Positions 1 through 5,212 of a stretch of 6,802 bases of DNA are shown in pieces (within the stretch, counting starts at the first letter, position 1; the number at the start of each line of letters is the position of its first letter). The notes beneath the pieces were generated by a model that saw nothing but the letters and a program-made list of their open reading frames with translations, was not told the DNA's origin and did not search any database. The DNA lies in the NCBI GenBank assembly GCA_012799495.1, contig JAAZLD010000144.1:1-6802 (forward strand). The letters are read 5' to 3'. The translations under genes were made by a program, and so were the position numbers. The DNA comes from Desulfitobacterium sp. GTDB lineage: Bacteria > Bacillota > Desulfitobacteriia > Desulfitobacteriales > Desulfitobacteriaceae.

Positions 1-433
1 AAGGATTTTCTCCCACCAGATTGATATGATCTTTGATCAATACTAAATCCCCTGGTTGATAGGTTTCATTGATTCCTCCAGCAGCATTAGTCACAATAAG
101 ATCTTTGATTCCTAAGACCTGCATGACCCGTACTGGAAAGATAACTTCTGTCATGGAATAGCCCTCATAATAATGGAAACGCCCTTGCATAGCCATAACA
201 GGCTTACCTTGCAAGAGTCCAAAAACTAATTGACCCTTATGACCTTCCACGGTGGATACAGGGAAATTAGGTGTTTCCTGATAAGGGATCACAATTTTAT
301 CTTGGATTAAATCTACTAATCCACCAAGACCTGAGCCTAAAATTATCCCTAAAGAAGGCTTTATTTTGATTTTTCCTAAAAGAAAATCCTTTGTTTCGTT
401 AAGCTTAGTCATCATTTCCTGTTCCTTAATCAT
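1..433 (-). CDS. punA: Purine nucleoside phosphorylase, N-terminal 144 residues (gene runs off the window)
   Basis: This is the start of a trimeric-type purine nucleoside phosphorylase (PNP/MTAP family), which splits purine (deoxy)nucleosides with phosphate into free base and (deoxy)ribose-1-phosphate in the cytoplasm. I translated it from the sequence. It shows the phosphate-binding LGSGLGGL loop at about residues 32-39, NFPVSTVEGHKG (56-67), GRFHYYEGY (84-92) and VTNAAGGIN (114-122), all hallmarks of the family. The family is usually about 270 residues, so roughly half is visible. The start is ATG at 433-431, with AAGGAGG (447-441) 7 nt upstream. It follows deoB in the same direction after a 109-nt gap. 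DeoB would convert its sugar-phosphate product, so the pair forms a nucleoside salvage unit, as drm-pupG does in B. subtilis. The name punA/pupG follows family and context; substrate preference (guanosine/inosine) is inferred. Confidence 0.95.
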   Translation of the reverse strand, partial: MIKEQEMMTKLNETKDFLLGKIKIKPSLGIILGSGLGGLVDLIQDKIVIPYQETPNFPVSTVEGHKGQLVFGLLQGKPVMAMQGRFHYYEGYSMTEVIFPVRVMQVLGIKDLIVTNAAGGINETYQPGDLVLIKDHINLVGENP

Positions 434-440
434 TTAAGTT

Positions 441-516
441 CCTCCTTTTTAATCCTGTCTTCTTAATCTTGTCTTCTTAATCTAATCTTCTTAACCTTCA
501 TCTTCTTAATCTTCAT
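441..516 (-). repeat. Degenerate polypurine tandem repeat (five 14-15-bp units) ending in the punA ribosome site
   Basis: Read on the minus strand, the deoB-punA gap holds five successive units: ATGAAGATTAAGAAG (516-502), ATGAAGGTTAAGAAG (501-487), ATTAGATTAAGAAG (486-473), ACAAGATTAAGAAG (472-459) and a decayed ACAGGATTAAAAAGGAGG (458-441), whose end is the Shine-Dalgarno sequence of punA. The shared core is GATTAAGAAG. The coding strand is almost pure purine, so the transcript would be largely unstructured. Unit length alternates between 15 and 14, so only the first units keep a reading frame of three. Origin by slippage is likely. Any function (ribosome standby site, spacer) is inference. 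Confidence 0.85.
463..516 (-). CDS. Possible 17-residue basic leader peptide upstream of punA
   Basis: An ATG at 516-514 opens a 17-codon frame, MKIKKMKVKKIRLRRQD, ending in TAA at 465-463, which is 29 nt before the punA start. AAAGAGG lies 4 nt upstream of this ATG and could serve as a ribosome site. The peptide is rich in Lys/Arg and has no acidic residue until the final Asp. It is encoded entirely by the tandem repeat, so the frame may be a by-product of repeat composition. It is listed because a start, a ribosome site and a stop are all present in an operon gap. I do not recognise a family, and translation is unproven. Confidence 0.15.
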   Translation of the reverse strand: MKIKKMKVKKIRLRRQD

Positions 517-521
517 AAAAC

Positions 522-550
522 CTCTTTACTCTATATAACTCTTTACTCTA
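522..550. repeat. Perfect 12-bp direct repeat across the end of deoB
   Basis: CTCTTTACTCTA occurs at 522-533 and again at 539-550, a period of 17 bp. The second copy includes the last codons and the stop of deoB. The two copies are separated by TATAA. This may be a small duplication or slippage event; a protein-binding role is possible but unsupported. Confidence 0.7.
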
Positions 551-1715
551 AATAAAAACTTCTTAAAAAGCTCTCACCATGTTCTAAAGGCTCCGTACCT
601 AAATACTCGGCAATTGTAGCTCCTAAGTCAGCAAAAGATGATCTAGTTCCTAAGTTAACTCCCTCTTGTACTTTTTTACCACAAATAAGTAAAGGTACAT
701 ATTCCCGTGAATGGTCTGTACTAACAGTAGTGGGATCACACCCATGATCTGCAGTGAGAATCAGGATATCCTCTTCCTCCAACAAATCCATAATCTCAAG
801 CAGCATCTCATCAAATTCTTCGAGAGCCTTGGCGTAATTCTCCACATCATTCCGATGACCATAAAGCATATCAAAATCCACAAGGTTGGTCATAATTAAG
901 CCTGGCTCTTTTCTTCTCATGAATTCTAAAGTCTTATTGACACCATCCTCATTACCTTTACTAGGCAAATGATCGGTGATTCCCCTACTTGCATAAATAT
1001 CTTTAATTTTCCCTACAGCCATTACTCCCAGACCTTTTTCCTGAACCATATCCAACAAGGTCTTTGATGGAGGTTCAACAGCATAATCTTGACGATTAGT
1101 AGTCCGATAAAAATCCCCTTCAATACCTAAAAAAGGTCGAGCAATAACTCTGCCTACCCTTAAGTCTCCATCAAGCATTTCCCGAGCAATTTCACAGATT
1201 TTATATAGCTCAGTTAAGGGAATAACTTCTTGATGGGCAGCGATCTGAAAAACTGAATCTGCTGAAGTATAGACAATTGGCCTCCCTGTCCGAGTATGTT
1301 CTTCTCCTAAGCGCTGAATAATCTCTGTACCGGAAGCAACCTCATTACCCATTACTTCTCGCCCTATCCTTTTCTCAAACTCCCTTAGGAAATCTTCAGG
1401 AAATCCTTGGGGAAAAGTAGGAAAGGGTTGTTCTAGTACTATCCCCGCTATCTCCCAGTGGCCAGTGGTAGTATCTTTCCCTGGTGATTTCTCTGCCATT
1501 TTACCGAAAACACCTTGAGGGTGAGAAAGAGGCTCTACCCCTTGGATAGGAGCAATATTTCCTAGGCCTAGGTTTTTGAGGTTAGGCAAATTCAGCCCAC
1601 CCATAGCCTTAGCGGTATTCCCTAAAGTATTGCTCCCTTCATCCCCATAAAGATGAGCATCAGGCATTTCACCAATTCCAACGCTATCCAAAATAATTAG
1701 AATTACTCGTTTCAT
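543..1715 (-). CDS. deoB: Phosphopentomutase
   Basis: A manganese-dependent cytoplasmic phosphopentomutase of the alkaline phosphatase superfamily. It interconverts ribose-1-phosphate and ribose-5-phosphate (and the deoxy forms), linking nucleoside breakdown to the pentose phosphate pathway. The 390-residue length is typical. Visible signatures are LDSVGIGEMPDA (D10 as metal ligand), GKDTTTGHWEI with the phosphate-accepting Thr near residue 82, the cap region from about residue 95, then D282/H287 in the NLVDFDMLYGHRND stretch and D323-H324/H335 in TADHGCDPTTVSTDH. These line up in spacing with the known metal and catalytic residues of the Bacillus enzyme. The frame stays open to 1748, but the true start is ATG at 1715-1713: GGGAGGA lies about 7 nt upstream and the protein then begins MKRVILIILD as in homologues. 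The ATG overlaps the xerD stop by 4 nt (ATGA), implying translational coupling. punA follows downstream. Confidence 0.97.
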   Translation of the reverse strand: MKRVILIILDSVGIGEMPDAHLYGDEGSNTLGNTAKAMGGLNLPNLKNLGLGNIAPIQGVEPLSHPQGVFGKMAEKSPGKDTTTGHWEIAGIVLEQPFPTFPQGFPEDFLREFEKRIGREVMGNEVASGTEIIQRLGEEHTRTGRPIVYTSADSVFQIAAHQEVIPLTELYKICEIAREMLDGDLRVGRVIARPFLGIEGDFYRTTNRQDYAVEPPSKTLLDMVQEKGLGVMAVGKIKDIYASRGITDHLPSKGNEDGVNKTLEFMRRKEPGLIMTNLVDFDMLYGHRNDVENYAKALEEFDEMLLEIMDLLEEEDILILTADHGCDPTTVSTDHSREYVPLLICGKKVQEGVNLGTRSSFADLGATIAEYLGTEPLEHGESFLRSFYLE

Positions 1716-2665
1716 AACTTTTCCTCCCTCTGAGGTTTTTCCCGACACCGGGGATGAGCCTTCTGAAAAACATCTAACAAATGCTGCCGAGATAAATGAG
1801 TATAGATTTGGGTAGTAGCAATATCAGCATGTCCCAACATTTCTTGAACTGAGCGAAGATCAGCTCCATGTTCCAACAAATGAGTAGCAAAGGTATGGCG
1901 AAATTTATGGGGATGAATATTATCCTTAACCCCCCGTTCTTGGGACCACTTCTTTAAAATATTCCAAACCCCTTGTCTAGTAAGAACTTGCCCTCGGTGA
2001 TTTAGAAATACTGAATCTGTTGGATTTTTACTCAAGAGAAAGTCCCGATAATTATCCAAATACTCGGAAAGGACTCCTAAAGCTATTTCTCCTATAGGAA
2101 CGATGCGCTCCTTATTTCCTTTCCCACGACAACGTAAGGTCCTTCTTGTAAAATCTATATCTTGAATTTTTAGACTCACCAACTCGGAAACTCGTAACCC
2201 ACATCCATAGAGTACCTCAATCATGGCTAGATTACGCATTTCTAAAGCCATCTTCTTATTATCTACTTCAGCTTCTTCCGGTAGTTCTTTAGGATCTAAA
2301 AGCTGATTAACGGTCCCTTCTGAAAGGACATGAGGAAGCTTTTTGCTGAGTTTTGGTGTACTCAAATGTTCTGTAGGATTATCGGAACGCAATTCTTCCT
2401 CATGGAGAAAAGAAAAGAGCCCCCGCATTGTTGCAAGGCGCCGCGCCAAAGTATGTTCAGACCTTCCTTGGTCCTTTTCTTCAAGGAGAAATAAGAAAAG
2501 ATCATTCTTCTCACAGGTAGCTAGATCTTTCCCTCTCTTATCTAAGTACTTGCATAATTTCTTCAAATCCCCTTCATAACCCTTTAGGGTATTTGAGGAA
2601 AGTCCACGTTCTACATGAAGATAAGTTAAAAACATCTTCAACCAATTCTTAACTGGCATTTCCAA
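1712..2665 (-). CDS. xerD: Site-specific tyrosine recombinase XerD
   Basis: A tyrosine recombinase that with XerC resolves chromosome dimers at dif. The N-terminal SAM-like core-binding domain spans about residues 5-95 (WLKMFLTYLHVERGLSSNTL) and the catalytic domain about 108-300. The full catalytic set is present: R158 (GLRVSEL), K182 (RGKGNKER), H253 and R256 (HPHKFRHTFATHLL), H279 (LGHADI) and nucleophile Y288 (TQIYTH). XerD rather than XerC is chosen because of the xerD-deoB-punA order known from B. subtilis; the sequence alone does not settle it. At 317 residues it is some 20 longer than usual: about 9 extra residues lie in the interdomain linker (about 123-143) and a charged tail closes the protein. 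The start is TTG at 2665, 6 nt after GGAGGG. An ATG two codons later would sit 12 nt from it and is a worse fit. The gene ends in a 4-nt overlap with deoB. Confidence 0.94.
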   Translation of the reverse strand: MEMPVKNWLKMFLTYLHVERGLSSNTLKGYEGDLKKLCKYLDKRGKDLATCEKNDLFLFLLEEKDQGRSEHTLARRLATMRGLFSFLHEEELRSDNPTEHLSTPKLSKKLPHVLSEGTVNQLLDPKELPEEAEVDNKKMALEMRNLAMIEVLYGCGLRVSELVSLKIQDIDFTRRTLRCRGKGNKERIVPIGEIALGVLSEYLDNYRDFLLSKNPTDSVFLNHRGQVLTRQGVWNILKKWSQERGVKDNIHPHKFRHTFATHLLEHGADLRSVQEMLGHADIATTQIYTHLSRQHLLDVFQKAHPRCREKPQREEKL

Positions 2666-2671
2666 TGTAAT

Positions 2672-2703
2672 CCCTCCACTATAGAAATTCTACAGTTGGG
2701 GGG
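2672..2703 (-). promoter_or_regulatory. Hairpin sequestering the xerD Shine-Dalgarno sequence
   Basis: On the minus-strand transcript, CCCCCC (2703-2698), AA, CUGUAGA (2695-2689), loop AUU (2688-2686), UCUAUAG (2685-2679), U, GGAGGG (2677-2672). The inner arms pair over 7 bp with one G-U. The C run then pairs with GGAGGG over 5 bp around a bulged A. GGAGGG is the only good ribosome site for xerD, 6 nt before its TTG start, so the fold would hide it. This suggests translational control of xerD, opened by ribosomes, temperature or a binding factor. The complementarity is seen directly; regulation is inferred. Confidence 0.5.
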
Positions 2704-2716
2704 ATTTTCCTTCGCC

Positions 2717-2735
2717 TGGATAGGTAACTTATCCA
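2717..2735 (-). other. Small hairpin in the xerD leader
   Basis: TGGATA at 2735-2730 (minus sense) pairs with TATCCA at 2722-2717, a 6-bp stem with a 7-nt loop. It sits 13 nt upstream of the Shine-Dalgarno hairpin in the 129-nt gap between the small membrane protein gene and xerD. No poly-U follows, so it is not a terminator. I could not match this leader to a riboswitch class I know. Confidence 0.4.
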
Positions 2736-2773
2736 TTAGGTTTTTGCTTAGCAGGTATTTTTTAGGGAATAAG

Positions 2774-2797
2774 TAATTTATCGGTGTAGATAATTTA
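2774..2797 (-). other. AU-rich hairpin over the stop codon of the small membrane protein gene
   Basis: TAAATTATC (2797-2789, minus sense) can pair with GATAAATTA (2782-2774) across a 6-nt TACACC loop: eight A-U/G-C pairs with one mismatch. It includes the TAA stop of the upstream 71-residue gene. The stem is weak and no run of U follows, so it is more likely an mRNA 3'-end or processing structure than a terminator, if it forms at all. Confidence 0.3.
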
Positions 2798-3010
2798 TTG
2801 AGCAGGGAAAAACTCAATGACAAATTCACTATGAGGCTCCTCCACTCGCATAGGATTTCCGCTGGGTTTTTCTTCTCGGTCATCTACAGAAGAAACTATA
2901 GAGCCGCACAATGTCACTAATTTAGGTAAGATAACTGCTAATAAAATCAGTAATAAAAAAATACGAGCTAGATAAGAAAAGAATTCCGACCATGTCTTTC
3001 CCTTCCGCAT
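2795..3010 (-). CDS. Small single-pass membrane protein, possibly YqzK-like (DUF4227)
   Basis: A 71-residue protein with a basic N-terminus (MRKGK), one hydrophobic helix at about residues 12-39 (core RIFLLLILLAVILPKLVTL), and a polar acidic tail (SVDDREEKPS) ending EFVIEFFPAQ. By the positive-inside rule the N-terminus should be cytoplasmic and the tail outside. The gene is supported by GGAGG 8 nt before the ATG at 3010-3008 and by its direction. In B. subtilis a similar small one-helix protein, YqzK, lies directly upstream of xerD; position and topology match, but I can see no sequence signature that proves homology. It lies after a terminator-like element, so it is probably the first gene of the xerD-deoB-punA unit, though I found no convincing promoter. 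Function unknown. An overlapping 81-codon frame in another phase lacks these supports. Confidence 0.72.
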   Translation of the reverse strand: MRKGKTWSEFFSYLARIFLLLILLAVILPKLVTLCGSIVSSVDDREEKPSGNPMRVEEPHSEFVIEFFPAQ

Positions 3011-3066
3011 TTTCTCGACCTCCAGTCGTTTAACTGTATGCAGAAAGGGATTGTCCTGATTCCATT

Positions 3067-3110
3067 AAAAATAACGCCTGCTACAGGCTAGTTAAACACC
3101 TGCAACAGGC
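3067..3110 (-). terminator. Likely intrinsic terminator of the dehydratase operon, with two alternative folds
   Basis: About 75 nt after the activator gene, the minus-strand transcript reads GCCUGUUGCAGG (3110-3099), an 11-nt loop, CCUGUAGCAGGC (3087-3076), then GUUAUUUUU to 3067. The arms pair over 12 bp with two G-U pairs and the U-rich stretch follows at once. Alternatively each arm folds locally: GCCUG/CAGGC with a UAG loop (extended by UAAC/GUUA around a 2-nt bulge), and CCUG/CAGG upstream. Either fold places a GC-rich stem before U. The U tract is broken by GUUA, so efficiency is uncertain. Termination here would separate the catabolic genes from the xerD block. Confidence 0.65.
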
Positions 3111-3115
3111 AAGTT
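3077..3115. repeat. Imperfect 17-bp tandem hairpin repeat
   Basis: CCTGCTACAGGCTAGTT (3077-3093) and CCTGCAACAGGCAAGTT (3099-3115) match at 15 of 17 positions with a 22-bp period. Each unit contains its own inverted repeat (CCTG/CAGG). The two form the arms of the predicted terminator stem. Confidence 0.8.
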
Positions 3116-3142
3116 GCCGAAGAATTGATTGCAATAACTAAT

Positions 3143-3173
3143 GTATTTCTCGCTCTTTAGCATTTAGAAATAC
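3143..3173 (-). other. Hairpin just downstream of the activator gene
   Basis: A perfect 8-bp inverted repeat, GTATTTCT (minus sense 3173-3166) with AGAAATAC (3150-3143). Inside it GCT/AGC can add a 3-bp inner stem with an AAAG loop. It starts 11 nt after the TAG stop of the activator gene. No U tract follows, so it is not a terminator by itself; it may protect the operon mRNA 3' end or help termination at the stem further down. The rest of the 174-nt gap up to the next gene holds nothing else I can name. Confidence 0.5.
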
Positions 3174-3184
3174 GTAGATATCTC

Positions 3185-3958
3185 CTATAGGTTTACAGCA
3201 TACAGTGCCGCTCCTAATGCTGCTGTGATTACCGGTTCTTCATAGGTTAACAAAGGCTGATTTATCTCTTGAGCAAGAGCCTTTTTAACCCCTTCATTAC
3301 AAGCTACACCTCCGGTAAATACAACATCTGGCATAATTCCAACTCTTTGGGCCAAAGTTGCCACACGACTGGCTACAGAATAACAAACTCCCGCCAAAAT
3401 TTCTTCCTTAGGCTTACCTGCAGAGACATGAGTGATTACCTCTGACTCTGCGAACACAGTACAAAAAGATGAAATCTCTGTGGCATTTTCTGCTTTGGCA
3501 GCATAATCCCCAATCTCCTGAAGATTAACTTCTAAAGCTGAGGCCATCACTTCTAAAAAGCGACCAGTCCCAGCAGCACATTTATCATTCATAGCAAATT
3601 CTCCTACCCTACCATTAGGCAGGAGTTGGATTACCTTGCTATCCTGACCGCCAATATCGATTATAGTGCGGGCTCCAGGGAAAAGATAATGAATACCTCT
3701 AGCTTGGCAAGATATTTCTGATACATCCTTTTCCGCTGGAAAGTTAACTCTACCATAACCTGTAGCTACTGTTCCTTGAACATCATCTTTATGAAGTCCA
3801 TGTTGAGCTAAGAGCTTTTCTAGGAGGTTAGTTGCAACATCCCGCCCCTGATAACCTCCTCTTGCCGAATCATAGGCGATGATCTCTTTGTCCTCATTTA
3901 ATAATACTACTTTGACAGTCAAAGAGCCGATATCTACCCCTGCAAAAATTTTAGCCAT
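3185..3958 (-). CDS. HgdC-like ATP-dependent activator of 2-hydroxyacyl-CoA dehydratase
   Basis: A BadF/BadG/BcrA/BcrD-type ATPase of the acetate kinase/actin fold. Family members are homodimers holding one [4Fe-4S] cluster between subunits; ATP hydrolysis drives transfer of a low-potential electron to the dehydratase component. Visible features are the N-terminal phosphate loop GVDIGSLTVK (7-16), the second loop IIDIGGQDSK (99-108), NDKCAAGTGRFLE with C127, SSFCTVFAESEV with C166, and the adenosine-binding FTGGVACN (214-221). C127 and C166 are the cluster ligand positions of Acidaminococcus HgdC, and 257 residues matches its size. The start is ATG with GGGAGG about 5 nt upstream. It lies 30 nt after the second dehydratase subunit gene and is the last gene of the operon. 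Only one such ATPase is present, unlike the two distinct ones of Thauera-type benzoyl-CoA reductase, which favours a homodimeric activator. It should be oxygen sensitive. Confidence 0.93.
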   Translation of the reverse strand: MAKIFAGVDIGSLTVKVVLLNEDKEIIAYDSARGGYQGRDVATNLLEKLLAQHGLHKDDVQGTVATGYGRVNFPAEKDVSEISCQARGIHYLFPGARTIIDIGGQDSKVIQLLPNGRVGEFAMNDKCAAGTGRFLEVMASALEVNLQEIGDYAAKAENATEISSFCTVFAESEVITHVSAGKPKEEILAGVCYSVASRVATLAQRVGIMPDVVFTGGVACNEGVKKALAQEINQPLLTYEEPVITAALGAALYAVNL

Positions 3959-3988
3959 CTTTTCCTCCCTATCTTAGTGTTTTCTTCT

Positions 3989-5212
3989 CTAGTCATCAAA
4001 TGTTTCTAAGAATGCCTGTACCCGATTGCGGATAGGTTCTTCTGCATATGCCCGAGGATCTGCCATATCAGCTTCGATCATCAAGCCAGGAACTCCTGTT
4101 TCTTCTGTGACCCTCCGCCGAATTACTTCCTGAACTAGGGAATAAGGCTTACAGGAGCGATTAGAATGCATTACAAATCCATCTGCATTATATTCGCGAA
4201 TTAGCTCCACTAATTGCCGATATCTGAACTCTGGAGAGCGGTTAAGAAATACTTCTGTATAAGTTGCCGCTAAGCTTTCTAATGGGCTGCCTGGGGCAAG
4301 ATCTATAGCCCAACCTCCACTATAGGTGTCAGTAACAAAACAGCCCCCCCGCTCAGTAAACATTTTATTAAAACTAAAAACTTTAGGCCAAATGGCAATA
4401 TTATCCCAGACTAGACGGATTCGTTCATTCTCGACAGCTCCCAACTTTTCCTTATAACGTTCTTCAACCTCCTCATGGAAGGCTTTGTAATATTCAAGTC
4501 CAGCTTTCGTTCCCCGCAAAACCACTATGGGAGCCATATGGATAAACAAATCTGGAGCATTGAGAGGAGAAGGTAATTCTCGACAGTATTGGCGGGCTTT
4601 TTTCCACAAAGAAGTTGTTTGACTACTGATCTCCATTTGTTTGGCCAATTCCTTTTCGTCTAATGGCCGACCAGTAATCTTCTCCAACTGAATGATCATA
4701 TCTTTTAGCTGGGCTAAGACATACTCTTTAGCATGATCAGTCATTTCATGGGTTAAATAAGGAGTATCTAAAACTAATAAGGGTACATCGTAATGACGGG
4801 CAATGACCTCATACCATTTTAAAACTGTACCGCAAATATTATTACAAGCCACTAGAAGATCTGGTTTGGGCATTCCTCCAAGAGGAGCTAAGTCTGGGCG
4901 TAATACTCCGCCGATATTAGAACGGGCATAAGAACAAAGATCCTGGGAATAACCCTCTCCTTCTGCCACTTGACAAAGCTGAGCGGTAGCTTTATTAGTA
5001 CTATAAATGGCTGCGTATTGTTCCGGATAAGCAGGATGAATTTTAAAGGCTCGCAAAAGTTCTACTGGTGCTCCACTAGTGACCCAAGCAAGAGGTCTTT
5101 TCGCTATTTTCCCCCAATAACGATGATAAGTAGTTAAGCCATAATAGCGATTCATGGTTTTTTTCAATTTATCAGCGCTTCTTAAGGGACGGTAATTCCT
5201 TTTTTTCGTCAC
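3989..5212 (-). CDS. 2-hydroxyacyl-CoA dehydratase family subunit (HgdA/HadB/BcrB-like)
   Basis: One of two paralogous [4Fe-4S] subunits of an oxygen-sensitive 2-hydroxyacyl-CoA dehydratase or related CoA-ester reductase. At 407 residues it is close to HadB-type subunits. Likely cluster cysteines are C93 (DLCSYARSNIGG), C127 (CNNICGTVLKWYE) and C354 (MHSNRSCKPYS); the SNRSCKPYS motif marks the HgdA/BcrB/HadB side of the family. C123 is a further candidate. The C-terminal IEADMADPRAY stretch is also typical. The start is GTG at 5212-5210, supported by GGGGGGAGG (5227-5219) 6 nt upstream, a ribosome site encoded inside the last codons of the preceding gene. The start overlaps that gene's TGA (GTGA), indicating coupled translation of the two partners at equal dose. 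Substrate is unassigned: the sequence does not separate hydroxyacyl-CoA dehydration from aromatic-ring or other acyl-CoA reduction. Confidence 0.9.
   Translation of the reverse strand: MTKKRNYRPLRSADKLKKTMNRYYGLTTYHRYWGKIAKRPLAWVTSGAPVELLRAFKIHPAYPEQYAAIYSTNKATAQLCQVAEGEGYSQDLCSYARSNIGGVLRPDLAPLGGMPKPDLLVACNNICGTVLKWYEVIARHYDVPLLVLDTPYLTHEMTDHAKEYVLAQLKDMIIQLEKITGRPLDEKELAKQMEISSQTTSLWKKARQYCRELPSPLNAPDLFIHMAPIVVLRGTKAGLEYYKAFHEEVEERYKEKLGAVENERIRLVWDNIAIWPKVFSFNKMFTERGGCFVTDTYSGGWAIDLAPGSPLESLAATYTEVFLNRSPEFRYRQLVELIREYNADGFVMHSNRSCKPYSLVQEVIRRRVTEETGVPGLMIEADMADPRAYAEEPIRNRVQAFLETFDD

Noticed and set aside
711..899. Plus-strand frame of 62 codons
   Set aside because: It is antisense to deoB, has no ribosome site or recognisable protein character, and deoB is certain here.
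1716..1748. Longer deoB start adding MSGKTSEGGKV
   Set aside because: The added residues lie inside the xerD 3' end and are not family-like; the ATG at 1715 has the better ribosome site and the canonical N-terminus.
2343..2579. Plus-strand frame of 78 codons
   Set aside because: It is antisense to xerD, Ser/Arg/Lys-rich low-complexity translation, no ribosome site; a shadow.
2774..2797. Terminator after orf71
   Set aside because: The stem is AU-rich with a mismatch and is not followed by a U run.
2638..2883. Minus-strand frame of 81 codons overlapping orf71 and the xerD start
   Set aside because: It uses a different phase, has no good ribosome site, would run through the xerD leader and start, and lacks domain character.
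3011..3066. Possible promoter before orf71 (AGGACA ... GTTAAA with 17-nt spacing; CATACAGT resembling a sporulation sigma -10)
   Set aside because: Matches are poor (about 4/6 and 3/6), and the sigma-E-like box has no fitting -35 element. A promoter is expected here but I cannot place one.
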